Shown here piece after piece: positions 16,497 to 25,971 of a DNA stretch of 32,581 nt (position 1 is the stretch's first letter; each line of letters opens with the position of its first letter). The notes under the pieces were generated by a model, which did no database searches, was not told the origin of the DNA, and saw nothing but the letters and a program-made list of their open reading frames with translations. Source of the stretch: SOIV01 sp964435925 (GTDB lineage: Bacteria; Acidobacteriota; Aminicenantia; Aminicenantales; Aminicenantaceae). The stretch spans positions 1-32,581 of the forward strand of contig CAYTBG010000023.1 in NCBI GenBank assembly GCA_964435925.1, given 5' to 3'. The position numbers and the translations under genes were made by a program.

Positions 16497-16554
16497 TCTA
16501 TTCCTCCTTAATAAATAAACATATTTGGCTTCATGTTAAAAAAATTAATCTCAA

Positions 16555-18459
16555 TCAGGAATTAAGTATTTGTTTTACTGATGGAAAAAGCTCCATCTTT
16601 GTATGAGGCAGAAATAACGCCCCGGTATATTCGTTCATGTAGCTTGGTTCAGTATTCAATTCAATGTAGGTCATTTTTTTTGAAATTTCGTTGACCATTT
16701 CTCTGTTCTTATCAGAAAGAAGAATAAGATAGGCCCCGAGAAGAGAGCTATTCCCGATATAATGAAATTTATTTCGCTCGAGATCTGGCAGAAGACCAAT
16801 GCGGATGGAATTTTCGATGTTTAAATGCTGACCGAAACCACCAGCAATATAAAAAGCGTCGATTTTATCAAAAGTCAGTCCTGCGTTTTTCAGCAGCAAT
16901 GAGCATGCAGAGAACACTGCTCCTTTGGTTCGTATAAGATTAGAAATATCCTTTTCAGTGATGATAAGATCTTTCCCCCAGTAAGAATTGTTTCCCTTTT
17001 CTATGAGAAATCCTATGCCGGTTTCATCTTCGACAAGTCTAGCCTTGGCTTTCTGCACATTGAATTTTCCATGGCGATCTATATAACCATGGACGAATAA
17101 TTCTGCCAGAAGGTCAACCAGCCCTGAGCCGCACAGTCCTTTGGGCTTGCTGCCGTTAATGACTTTATACTCCAGCTCGCCATTGTTCTTTATTTTTAAT
17201 TGTTCGATAGCCCCTTCTGTAGCTGGCATCCCGCACTTGATCCCGCTGCCTTCAAAAGCAGGGCCAGCAGAGCAGGCACAAGTCATAAGCCAATCACTGT
17301 TTCCGACAACCAATTCACCGTTTGTGCCTGCATCAATAAATAAGGAGATCTTTTTGGAATCACGAACAAGAGGCGTGCAGAGTAATCCTGCTGTTATGTC
17401 GCTTCCGACATAGCTTCCCACTGCCGGGCCGCAGTAGATTTTTCCTTCATAGTTCATTTTCAATCCCAGATCTCGAGAAAAAATTATCGGCACCTGATTG
17501 AAGGTAGGCACATAAGGTTCTTCCCGAATGTATCGAGGTTCAAGATTCAAAAAGAGATGAATCATTGTAGTATTTCCAGATACAGAGGCGGAATATATAT
17601 CTGCCGTTGAAATTTTGGCAGATCGAGTTGCCTTATCGATAAGATTATTAACTGTCATAACGATAAGGTTGTGAAGTTCTTGAAGCCGGTCAGGTTTCTG
17701 GGCATAATTGATTCTAGAGATAATATCTTCACCACATTTTAACTGTTGATTGTAACTGGAAGCTGTGCTTAAGATTTTGCCGCTTGTAAGCTCGACTAAA
17801 TAGAGAACGACTGTAGTTGTTCCAATATCGCAGGCCAGACCATAGATGTTTTTTGCCGCCTTAGCTTCCTTAACATCAATTATAGTCCAGCTTTGGCCCG
17901 ATCTGAATACAACGATTGTGATTTCTCCCTTTTCTTCCCGGACAACATGAGCTAATTTTCTCAAAACCGAATATTCACAATTCAAATCTTCTGTGGCGAG
18001 CTTTTTTCTAAATTCGCGTTCAAGCCTTTTTAAATCGCTATAATTATCTTCCAGAGTAGGCGGAGCGATTCGTAAGCTAATACTTTTCACAACGGGATTT
18101 ATTTCATAAATGCCAGATATGTTATTTTTATGTCCCTCAAAATATTCAGAACCAGAAACAATTTTAATCGAGAGTTCCTGGAACTGCGGCAACTGGATGG
18201 TAAGATTATCATTGACTTCTGTCTGACAGGCTAAAGCATATCCTTGTCTGATAAGCTCTTCAGAGAGAGCTGCTGAGTGCTTGCTTTGATAAGTTCCGCT
18301 TAAGACCCGAATTACGCAATCACCGCATGTCCCTTTTGCACCACAAGTCGCTTTTAGGGGTAGGTTAGCTTTTCTTGCCGCATCGAGAATACTTGTGCCT
18401 GAAGAAATACTGACAGTGCTCTCAAAAGGGAAAAATTTAACCTTATACTTTTTGTTCAC
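16555..18459 (-). CDS. acsV: Reductive activator of the corrinoid iron-sulfur protein (RACE)
   Basis: 634 residues from a GTG at 18459, 12 bp after the acsC stop. The N-terminal [2Fe-2S] ferredoxin domain has C39-x5-C45-x2-C48 and C78 (ATCGAKGTCGDC..ALACQT). A linker follows, then an ASKHA ATPase domain from about 205: ACDIGTTTVVLYLVEL, LFIDAGTNGELVVG and FYIAGGFGQHLN. RACE/RamA-type proteins use ATP to drive a low-potential electron onto Co(II)-corrinoid and rescue it to Co(I). Position between acsC and the methyltransferase fits service to AcsCD. A second, shorter homologue lies at 28218-29984. The length is normal and it looks intact. Confidence 0.9.
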   Translation of the reverse strand: MNKKYKVKFFPFESTVSISSGTSILDAARKANLPLKATCGAKGTCGDCVIRVLSGTYQSKHSAALSEELIRQGYALACQTEVNDNLTIQLPQFQELSIKIVSGSEYFEGHKNNISGIYEINPVVKSISLRIAPPTLEDNYSDLKRLEREFRKKLATEDLNCEYSVLRKLAHVVREEKGEITIVVFRSGQSWTIIDVKEAKAAKNIYGLACDIGTTTVVLYLVELTSGKILSTASSYNQQLKCGEDIISRINYAQKPDRLQELHNLIVMTVNNLIDKATRSAKISTADIYSASVSGNTTMIHLFLNLEPRYIREEPYVPTFNQVPIIFSRDLGLKMNYEGKIYCGPAVGSYVGSDITAGLLCTPLVRDSKKISLFIDAGTNGELVVGNSDWLMTCACSAGPAFEGSGIKCGMPATEGAIEQLKIKNNGELEYKVINGSKPKGLCGSGLVDLLAELFVHGYIDRHGKFNVQKAKARLVEDETGIGFLIEKGNNSYWGKDLIITEKDISNLIRTKGAVFSACSLLLKNAGLTFDKIDAFYIAGGFGQHLNIENSIRIGLLPDLERNKFHYIGNSSLLGAYLILLSDKNREMVNEISKKMTYIELNTEPSYMNEYTGALFLPHTKMELFPSVKQILNS

Positions 18460-18471
18460 GAGCTTTGCTAT

Positions 18472-19809
18472 TTATGTTAATTTGACATTCTTCACAAAGG
18501 AGGGGATATCCGATGCTTCCTGACAGGCCACAATGACTTCCCAGCCAGGGAGGTTTTCTTCTAAATCGCCACTTATTTGAGACACAAACCCGGGGATTAT
18601 GAGTTTTCTGGTCTTGACCTGCTGTTCCAGCTTGATATCTTTAATGAATTTTGCAATCTTTTCTCCGACAAATTTTCCAGCAGCCCAAGCTGTAAGGACA
18701 GATTGACCTTCTGTATCGCAGACGACAAGATGGGCGGAAATCCCTGAATTTTCAATTTCCCCTGAAACAATAAAGTAAGTCAAAGAGAAATTGGTGGTAA
18801 CAAAAATGGGAGATTCTGGAGTTGGTTCGCCTATTGGATATACTTTAGGATCAACCTGAATTGGTTTTTGGGGATCGGTATAGATGTTTTGCCGAAGAGT
18901 AAACAAAGTATAGAGCATTGCCTCGTCAAACTGAGGTAAAACAATGATAGAATCATATTTGCAGAGGAATAAAGAGGCTTTTGCCAGAAAATCAAATTCA
19001 TTCTTGGCTTGAATAAAGGCAAAAAGAGGGTATCCAAAAGGTTTAAAATTTTTCTTCAACGCACTTCGTCTCATAATTGTGTTGTTCTGCAACTGAAGAC
19101 CAGCATCCTTGGAAGCCAGATTCAGGATGAGATCATTCACTCCAGCTTCCTTTGCCTTTTCTGATTGACGGGCCAGCTCATCAAAAGAATGAGCTGTCAA
19201 TACAAGACTGGCGTTGTGATTTTTTGCCAGCTCGATATCTTTATCTGTAACCTCTTCTTGCATAAAGATTGCAGGCTGTTCATCTCTTAGCCAGTCTAAA
19301 CCTGCTTTTAAGACCTCTTTATCAGGACAATCCAGTATGATTCCTTTTGTCGAATTTTCTTTAACCAGTTGGAGAATCTTAAGAAAAACATCCTTCTCTT
19401 CTGAGTCATGAGATATAAAAAAGAGGTCGGTTTTGAGTTCTTCACCAACTCGCTCGACTTTGTAGTTCTCAATCTCCTTTATTTTGGAAAGAAGTTGTTC
19501 CTTATTCTCAGAGGTTCTTAGTTGAAGAGCAATTCCTGTTTGATGAAAGAAGGTTTTCTCGTGGCGAAACATGACCGTTTCATTTCCTATCTCTAAGGCG
19601 TGTGCTCCTCCTATTCTTACCAATCGAATGGGCGGCTCGCTCGCAGCTCCTAAAGCTTCTTTAGCTTCTTCAGAAGCATGGGGACATTCGCTTAATTCGG
19701 CTTTTTTTTGGGCCAGTTTCATGGCAAAGGCCATACAGGTTGGAACCCCACAGTCTCCACAGTTAGTTTTGGGTAATAGTTTAAATATATCTAAGCCGGA
19801 TAAGGCCAT
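18472..19809 (-). CDS. acsC: Corrinoid iron-sulfur protein, large subunit
   Basis: 445 residues, ATG 19809 with GGAGATTAAGC ahead, overlapping the end of acsD. The N-terminal [4Fe-4S] motif is complete: C17, C20, C25 and C42 (TNCGDCGVPTC..SECPH). A TIM-barrel middle and a C-terminal B12-binding domain follow (about 330-445, with TYFIVSGEIENSGI). With AcsD it carries the methyl group from methyltetrahydrofolate or another donor to the A-cluster of AcsB. It is of typical length. Confidence 0.94.
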   Translation of the reverse strand: MALSGLDIFKLLPKTNCGDCGVPTCMAFAMKLAQKKAELSECPHASEEAKEALGAASEPPIRLVRIGGAHALEIGNETVMFRHEKTFFHQTGIALQLRTSENKEQLLSKIKEIENYKVERVGEELKTDLFFISHDSEEKDVFLKILQLVKENSTKGIILDCPDKEVLKAGLDWLRDEQPAIFMQEEVTDKDIELAKNHNASLVLTAHSFDELARQSEKAKEAGVNDLILNLASKDAGLQLQNNTIMRRSALKKNFKPFGYPLFAFIQAKNEFDFLAKASLFLCKYDSIIVLPQFDEAMLYTLFTLRQNIYTDPQKPIQVDPKVYPIGEPTPESPIFVTTNFSLTYFIVSGEIENSGISAHLVVCDTEGQSVLTAWAAGKFVGEKIAKFIKDIKLEQQVKTRKLIIPGFVSQISGDLEENLPGWEVIVACQEASDIPSFVKNVKLT

Positions 19810-19811
19810 GC

Positions 19812-20789
19812 TTAATCTCCGTTTTTTAAGTCAAACATTTCGTTAATGTTCTTTTTTACAACTTCTACTGCCTTGGGATGATACATAATGAGTAATTCTG
19901 CCCCAGCAGCTAATAAGCTTACGGAAGTAGCGATTTCCCAGTACGCGCCCCGTAATTCTTGATCGCCCCACTCAGGGCAATCTTCTTTGGAAGCTCTAGC
20001 CTCTTTTACTCTTGAACTTTCATAGCCTGGATTAATGAGCATCGGAAATGCAAGCATTTTATCACCGCCCAAACCATCGTTGAGGATTCGTTCCATGATA
20101 GAATAGGTGTATTCAAGACCGTATCCCAATGTCCCTGTTAAAGGATCCACAACGATTTTATCTGCAGGGAAGTTCATATCTGTTAAGAGAATATTCAGTT
20201 GTTTGGCGAGATTGACATCTATGGATGATTGAGCCACGAGCGTATGATTATAGGCAATACAAGCAGCCGCTATAGTTTTATAATTGTCCGTTTCAACATA
20301 GTTTATCAGACAATTCTCCCCTTCTGTGGCTTCGCAGACTTTTTTCATGACTTCATTGATTTTCTCAAAATGGCTATGACCCGAGATGATGATTGGCGTA
20401 CTCACACTCTTGAGAACTTGTTTGACTATCTCTGCCGCTTCCTCTGCACTTTTGTTCCCTTTTTCCGGATGGGTTCCCTCGAGGCGCACACTGATGAGTT
20501 CTGCTCCATATTCCTCAACGCACTTCTTGGCCATTTCTCCAGGATTATCGATGACATCCCGGTAATAGTCCATCAAGGAAGCTGGGTATTTAGCCGGCAC
20601 CTTATCGAAGACTTCCATAGCTATGACTGGCCGATGAGGGTGTTCGCCTTCAAAAAAATGAAAGGGAAGGGCTGTGCTTCCGCCAATAGTGATCGTATGA
20701 GAACGTGTGCCTCCTTGTTTTGCAGTTGCCCCGATTGTCACTTCAACAATTTTTCCGGGATTCGTTTCTTTAGGAATCTCAAAATTCAC
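19812..20789 (-). CDS. acsD: Corrinoid iron-sulfur protein, small subunit
   Basis: 325 residues from a GTG start at 20789 that overlaps the acsF/cooC stop as GTGA, implying coupled translation. It starts MNFEIPKETNPGKIVEVTIG, followed by the GGSTALPFHFFEGEHPHRPV block typical of CdhD/AcsD TIM barrels. The ending has PEWGDQELRGAYWEIATSVS. The subunit forms a heterodimer with AcsC and helps cap the cobamide. Confidence 0.94.
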   Translation of the reverse strand: MNFEIPKETNPGKIVEVTIGATAKQGGTRSHTITIGGSTALPFHFFEGEHPHRPVIAMEVFDKVPAKYPASLMDYYRDVIDNPGEMAKKCVEEYGAELISVRLEGTHPEKGNKSAEEAAEIVKQVLKSVSTPIIISGHSHFEKINEVMKKVCEATEGENCLINYVETDNYKTIAAACIAYNHTLVAQSSIDVNLAKQLNILLTDMNFPADKIVVDPLTGTLGYGLEYTYSIMERILNDGLGGDKMLAFPMLINPGYESSRVKEARASKEDCPEWGDQELRGAYWEIATSVSLLAAGAELLIMYHPKAVEVVKKNINEMFDLKNGD

Positions 20790-21562
20790 GGTTTGGCCTC
20801 TCTTGTTTTTTCATAATTCAATTTTTTCATGAGTTTATCAACTTCCTGATAGACTGATGATTCTGGCCTGATTTTCCAAATCGGATTTCCGTCTTGATCC
20901 ATTTTTAGCAGTTTTTCATCTTCAGGAATCGAATGTAGAAGTTCTAATGCTTCCTCTTCGATTACCTTTTTTACTGGCCGGGGTAGGGAATTGCGCACTC
21001 TATTCAGGATTAAATACTTTTCTTTTACTCTGGTTTCAAGCTCTTTAAGCAGCCGGCTAATTTTTCCTGCAGCCTGAATCCCCCTGACAGAAGGATCAGA
21101 TACGATCAGCAAGATGTCAATATTCTGCGCAGTCCGACGGCTCAGGTGTTCCATACCCGCTTCATTATCGATTACCACAAAATCGTAATTCTCGCCTAAG
21201 GTCTTTAAAATATCCCGCAATAAATTGTTGGCATAACAATAACATCCAGGTCCCTCAGGCCGTCCCATGGCGATGAGATCAAAGGCCGCTGCTTCAGCAA
21301 GACTGGAATGAATTTTATATTCGAGGAATTGCTGCTTCGTCATTCCTCCCGGAATGTTACTGATCTTAGTTTTCATTTCTTCCCTGATGCTGCCAACAGT
21401 TTCTTTGAGTTTGATCCCGAGTAAATCGTTTAGATTAACATTTGAATCAGCATCTACAGCAAGAATCGATTGAGATACATGTTCACTCAGCCAGCGTATG
21501 ATTAAAGCCGCAAAAGTGGATTTGCCGGTACCACCTTTTCCAGAAATGGCTATCGTTTTCAT
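20786..21562 (-). CDS. acsF: Nickel-insertion ATPase of the AcsF/CooC family
   Basis: 258 residues, MinD/ParA-type ATPase. The deviant Walker A GKGGTGKST is at residues 8-16. The metal-binding Cys-x-Cys is C107-Y-C109 within EGPGCYCYANN. VVIDNEAGMEHLSRRT is the Walker B/switch region. AcsF/CooC proteins couple ATP hydrolysis to nickel delivery to acetyl-CoA synthase or CO dehydrogenase. The CYC form inside the operon between acsB and acsD favours AcsF; the second copy at 27334-28110 carries the CAC form usual for CooC. Naming between the two is inference. Confidence 0.85.
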   Translation of the reverse strand: MKTIAISGKGGTGKSTFAALIIRWLSEHVSQSILAVDADSNVNLNDLLGIKLKETVGSIREEMKTKISNIPGGMTKQQFLEYKIHSSLAEAAAFDLIAMGRPEGPGCYCYANNLLRDILKTLGENYDFVVIDNEAGMEHLSRRTAQNIDILLIVSDPSVRGIQAAGKISRLLKELETRVKEKYLILNRVRNSLPRPVKKVIEEEALELLHSIPEDEKLLKMDQDGNPIWKIRPESSVYQEVDKLMKKLNYEKTREAKP

Positions 21563-21575
21563 GGTCTTCTAAAGC

Positions 21576-23780
21576 CTAAAATAGAGGCGGCATGGAAAGT
21601 GCTGGATGATTCATTTTAGTAATATGTTCAAGAACTTCCTCTTCGGTTACGGCCACTGTCTCGTCAGCGATCATATCGTAAAAATTTTCTATCCCTTCTT
21701 GTTTACCTATTTCACGAAGGATCGGCTCCATCTCTTCTTTGAGATTCCTGTCCATCCAGACAATACGCTTGGCGCCACCATCGGCACTTATAAATTTTTT
21801 GCTGGCGATATATTGTTTGCTGTGACCGATGAATCCTGGTGTTTGGGTTCCTCCGCCAACCGTTCCAGCAATCGTCGAAAATTTCATCCCACTGGGAGTC
21901 ATACCTATATAATTGCGATAAACAATCATTATGCCATTGGTAGAAGGCAACACGCAGGAAATACATTCAAAACAGCCACAAGAAGTCATCGGGTGTTCAA
22001 TGATACTATAGGCATTAAAGAATTCTAGTGTTTTGTGCGAGCTTGCGAAAACAAACTCATTGATCTCCTCCCACTGACCTTTCACTGCGTCAATAACCTT
22101 GCCTTTTTTTACCGGCTGATTGGGTCCTGTGGGATTTATCTGGAAGGCCGCCTTTCCATCCAACCAGTTGTAGGCACCGCATAGCCCAGAGCGTTCGGGA
22201 GTGATGATGCAGACATGATTCGGAGCAAACGATTGGCACAATGTGCAGGAATAAAAAGTATCAACTGCTTCATCGGTCATATCAGCCAGGCGGACATCAC
22301 GTTGGCGATAGACATTGCGGGCAATATCGATGAGTTCAAGGATTTCTTTTTCACGGGTATAAATTTTTATTTGTATTTTATCAACGATCTTTCCGTATTC
22401 TCCATGCAATTTGGCATGAACGATAGAACCGAAATGTTTGAATTTAAACCCTTTTTTCTTTGCCTCCTTGCTGATGCGGACCCAGTTAATATCCCGCTGC
22501 CCCATGTGGAAGACACCGTTGGCACTATTTATGAAATCATGAATCTGGCGTTCCAGAATCGGTTCGAAATCAGGCTGCATCTCACGCCCGGCAACCTCAG
22601 CCAAGATAGCAAGGGGAATCTTGCTACCTTCTTTGACTTCATCAATCTCTGGCCCAATGATTTCAATCTTCCCATCCTCGACTTCATCTAACTTTTTTGA
22701 AATCAAAAATTCAAAACCAGGTTTTGTCTGGCCTGCCAGTTCGACATGCATATCTTCCTTTCGGACTCGCTCGCCTTGAAAGGCTGGACCAAAGGGGATG
22801 GGCACAGGAACTTTGGTGATAATAATTTTTAACCCTCTAACTTCAATGGCTTTGGCAACAATTTTTTCATGAGATACGGGAGAAACCACGTGTTCATAGG
22901 TGCAGATGCCTGTAGGCAGAATTTGATCGATGTCTGTCTCAGCAATAGTGGGAAATCCGTAATTAATAGCACCCGCAGCCTGGGCATGTTTTTCATCGTC
23001 AACAGGTCCGAATGCAAGAATGAAGGCAAAGACTCTATTTTTGTTATAGCGTAAGACTCTTTGATAATCCCCAGGCTGTGCACCTCCAAATGAAAGTGCC
23101 ACCCTAGTGGAAAAACCTAAGGCATGGATACAGGCAGTTACATCATTACCAAAAGGAACGAGCCGTGTTTCCCATCCCATCTGAATACCTTCCTCCTGGA
23201 GCTGCTGAGCCATGGATTTGCCGTCAGTCTCTGCGGCCATGAATACGTAGAGATTTTTTTCCTGGAGTTCTCGGGCGATCTTCACAGCAATTTCATTTGT
23301 AGGACAATAACCGACACATACAGCAAATCCGGGAGCAGTGCCATCGACAAACTCAATTCCGCGTTCTCTCATGATCACATCATTGGCAGCACCAAGCCAG
23401 AGGTGTCCATCTTCAGGATTTGGCTTGGGCAAATAGGGGAGGGGGTCCTGGGCGTATTTAATAGCCTCAATAATTTCGTCAGCAAAGAGAGTCGCCATCC
23501 CCACATCAAGAGTTTGCCCCAAGTAGGGAAGCCATAATTTGTCATCAGGTATCGGCGGAAGTAATTTTTTCGATTCCTCTAGTAAATTTTTGAGTCCTTG
23601 AAGCGATTCTATTTTCATTCCCAATATTGCGTAAGAGATGGGAAGATAATAACCTGTATTCGGAAATTCAACTTTAGTTTGAGGGCCCTTTTCTTCTAAA
23701 GCCTGATTTAGTTCCCTTTCGGCACGAGCAACCAGCTTGTGTGCTCCGCGAATGGCTCTTGTGGCAATAAGTTTTGACAT
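21576..23780 (-). CDS. acsB: Acetyl-CoA synthase, catalytic (alpha/beta-type) subunit
   Basis: 734 residues, bacterial length (about 730), ATG 23780 after GAGGTCAAATCT. All A-cluster ligands are present: C512, C515, C524 and C534 for the [4Fe-4S]/proximal nickel, and C601-G-C603 for the distal nickel. The spacing equals that of the Moorella enzyme with a constant shift of six residues. The N-terminal CODH-interacting domain is present (GTAPGFAVCVGYCPTNE), so it should dock on CooS. It condenses CO, the methyl group of AcsCD and CoA into acetyl-CoA, or runs in reverse. It lies 20 bp after cooS. Confidence 0.96.
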   Translation of the reverse strand: MSKLIATRAIRGAHKLVARAERELNQALEEKGPQTKVEFPNTGYYLPISYAILGMKIESLQGLKNLLEESKKLLPPIPDDKLWLPYLGQTLDVGMATLFADEIIEAIKYAQDPLPYLPKPNPEDGHLWLGAANDVIMRERGIEFVDGTAPGFAVCVGYCPTNEIAVKIARELQEKNLYVFMAAETDGKSMAQQLQEEGIQMGWETRLVPFGNDVTACIHALGFSTRVALSFGGAQPGDYQRVLRYNKNRVFAFILAFGPVDDEKHAQAAGAINYGFPTIAETDIDQILPTGICTYEHVVSPVSHEKIVAKAIEVRGLKIIITKVPVPIPFGPAFQGERVRKEDMHVELAGQTKPGFEFLISKKLDEVEDGKIEIIGPEIDEVKEGSKIPLAILAEVAGREMQPDFEPILERQIHDFINSANGVFHMGQRDINWVRISKEAKKKGFKFKHFGSIVHAKLHGEYGKIVDKIQIKIYTREKEILELIDIARNVYRQRDVRLADMTDEAVDTFYSCTLCQSFAPNHVCIITPERSGLCGAYNWLDGKAAFQINPTGPNQPVKKGKVIDAVKGQWEEINEFVFASSHKTLEFFNAYSIIEHPMTSCGCFECISCVLPSTNGIMIVYRNYIGMTPSGMKFSTIAGTVGGGTQTPGFIGHSKQYIASKKFISADGGAKRIVWMDRNLKEEMEPILREIGKQEGIENFYDMIADETVAVTEEEVLEHITKMNHPALSMPPLF

Positions 23781-23800
23781 AGATTTGACCTCTTGGTTTT

Positions 23801-25771
23801 TTAGACTTCTAACCCTCTTCTCATTCCCATATCATACAGCACCCTTTCTTTGGCTTTGCTGATGCCCAATTTTTCTCGCTTTTTGTTGATATGATCAATA
23901 ATCAACCCTGCCATCTTATTGATATCAGGCTCAGCCGCCCACATGCCGCCAAAAAGGTCTTCAAATTCTTCAAATATGTGACGACAAAATACTTCGCTTC
24001 CTTGGACCGGAAGCCCGATGCCAAAAACGGTAAACACGCCAGAGGCAACAAAATATTGTCCGATAGAGATGGCCTTTTCGCTCATCCACTCCGGGGCAGC
24101 ACCTGCCACCGGGAGTTCACTGATATCATTTCCCAGGCCACCAATTTTAACCATCTCGGATAAGGCAATGAGAATGCGGCTATTATCCACACAGGAACCT
24201 GAATGAAGCACTGGTGGCATACCTACTGCCTTACAAACCTCCGCTAACCCTTTGCCCGCATATTTATCGGCAGATTCTGGTATCATAAACCCTGCTTTAG
24301 CACAAGCAATAGCTGAACACCCGGTCTGGACCACTAAAATATCATTGGCAATGAGTTCCTCTACTAAGCTCACATGACCTTGATCATGCGTCACTTTAGG
24401 GTTACAACAGCCGACCACAGCAGCTACACCTTTGATCCGTCCGTTGATGATATTATCGTTAAGGGTTACATAGGAGCCACGGAAAGTTCCCCCCAACATG
24501 TAAATAATCGCCTCATGGCTGAATCCAGCAATAAGGTCCATTTTTTCTTTGGGAATATCCACTTTGCCGCGATTTGGAAAATTTGTGATTGCCTCCTTGA
24601 TAATGTTTTTGGCAATCTGAAGAGCATTTTTTTCAGTAAATTCAAAATGTCTGGCTCCTTCGATCTTTGCTTTTGAAGAAGTCGTAATGAGGTGAGTATG
24701 AAAACATTTCGAGATTTCTGGCAATGAAGGCATGATGCACTGGAAATCAACAATCATAGCTTCCACAGCCCCGGTACTTACAGCCAGTTCCTGCTGTAAG
24801 ATATTGCCCGCAACGGGGACTCCATGGCGCAGGAGAATTTCGGTAGCCGTGCAGCATATACCGGCTAGGTTTATCCCTGCAGCACCTTTTTTTTTGGCTA
24901 AGTCAATTAATTCCTGGTCCTGAGCCGCCAGGACTAACATTTCAGAAAGCACAGGTTCATGTCCGTGAACCACGATATTGACCTCTGTTTCTGAAAGAAC
25001 ACCCAGATTAACCTTCCCTCGAAGAGGTGAGGGAGTGCCAAAGAGTATATCCTGTAGCTCTGTAGCAATCATGGAACCGCCCCATCCATCAGCCAGGGCT
25101 GTCCTGGCTCCATGGAGCATGATATTACGGTGATCCTGGTCCACTCCCATGGTTGTCCGGTGCATCATCTCTACAATTTCTCGATCAATACCCCTAGGAA
25201 CTATGTTTAACTTGTGCCATATGGCCTGTCTTGTTTCAGGAGCTAATTTGGTAAAAGAGATTTCACCTTCTTGATTGCCAAAATTGGCTAAGGCTTTTTC
25301 GGCTACCTCAAGAGCTATTTCTTCTTTGGACCGATCTTTAATCTCCACACCCAGAACTTGAGCTATTTTTTTAAGCTTATTGACATCTTTAATAGAATAA
25401 CCTGAATCCGGATTCTTTGCAGCGAAGAGGAGAGTTTTGGCCACCGCTCGTCCATGGTCGGAATGAGCAGCAGCTCCGCCGGCGATCATCCGGGCGAAAT
25501 TCCGAGCAACGATAACTTCTGCGGTTGCTCCACAGACGCCTTTTTGTGGTTTCTTGCCCGAAGGATTTATACGGCATGGTCCCATATAACAGATGCGGCA
25601 GCAAAGCCCTCGTTCGCCAAATCCGCAGCGCGGCTTTTGCTGTTCTGAACGTTCCCAAACAGTTTCTAAACCCAGTTTCTCGTTTTTTTCAAGCAAATAA
25701 TTTACGGAACTATCAACGCTTTTTTTACTATTCATAGTTATTTTTCCCTTATCGTTCTGTTTTCTTTTCAT
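23801..25771 (-). CDS. cooS: Nickel CO dehydrogenase catalytic subunit
   Basis: 656 residues; first gene of the CODH/ACS operon. The N-terminal D/B-cluster cysteines are complete: C49, C57, C58, C61, C66 and C80 (RCGFGERGLCCRICYMGPC). C-cluster ligands are visible: H271 (VVHGHEPVL), C307 (GICCTATE), C345 (DFQCIMPSL), C455/C456 (GCCNPK), C485 (TGCSAIAC) and C527 (SGSCVDNS). The start at 25771 has AAAGGAAAGAG. An internal ATG at codon 13 has AAGGGA and could be the true start. It reduces CO2 to CO (or oxidises CO) and passes CO to AcsB. Its upstream region carries a palindromic repeat and not a recognisable regulator site. Confidence 0.96.
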   Translation of the reverse strand: MKRKQNDKGKITMNSKKSVDSSVNYLLEKNEKLGLETVWERSEQQKPRCGFGERGLCCRICYMGPCRINPSGKKPQKGVCGATAEVIVARNFARMIAGGAAAHSDHGRAVAKTLLFAAKNPDSGYSIKDVNKLKKIAQVLGVEIKDRSKEEIALEVAEKALANFGNQEGEISFTKLAPETRQAIWHKLNIVPRGIDREIVEMMHRTTMGVDQDHRNIMLHGARTALADGWGGSMIATELQDILFGTPSPLRGKVNLGVLSETEVNIVVHGHEPVLSEMLVLAAQDQELIDLAKKKGAAGINLAGICCTATEILLRHGVPVAGNILQQELAVSTGAVEAMIVDFQCIMPSLPEISKCFHTHLITTSSKAKIEGARHFEFTEKNALQIAKNIIKEAITNFPNRGKVDIPKEKMDLIAGFSHEAIIYMLGGTFRGSYVTLNDNIINGRIKGVAAVVGCCNPKVTHDQGHVSLVEELIANDILVVQTGCSAIACAKAGFMIPESADKYAGKGLAEVCKAVGMPPVLHSGSCVDNSRILIALSEMVKIGGLGNDISELPVAGAAPEWMSEKAISIGQYFVASGVFTVFGIGLPVQGSEVFCRHIFEEFEDLFGGMWAAEPDINKMAGLIIDHINKKREKLGISKAKERVLYDMGMRRGLEV

Positions 25772-25783
25772 TCTCTTTCCTTT

Positions 25784-25946
25784 GTCATTGCAAGGAGCTT
25801 AGAATATTCTTTGCCTGTTATTGCGAGAAGCGTAGCGACGTGGCAATCTCATAAAAAAGAAGGTATATCATCTTTTCCTATGAGATTGCCACGCTCCCTT
25901 CGATCGATCGCAATGACCTCTCATCATGTAACTTTGGGACAATGCC
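25784..25946. repeat. MITE-like palindromic intergenic repeat, copy 1
   Basis: The core hairpin arms are 25819-25854 (TTATTGCGAGAAGCG..GTGGCAATCTCATA) and 25879-25917 (TATGAGATTGCCACGCTCCC..CGCAATGAC). The right edge carries TTTGGGACAATGCC (25933-25946). The same arms occur in copy 2 at 27150-27312. It fills most of the space between cooS and the MetE-like gene, so it may shape mRNA ends or the cooS leader. Confidence 0.8.
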
Positions 25947-25971
25947 CTATAATTTAATGCTTACAAATTTA

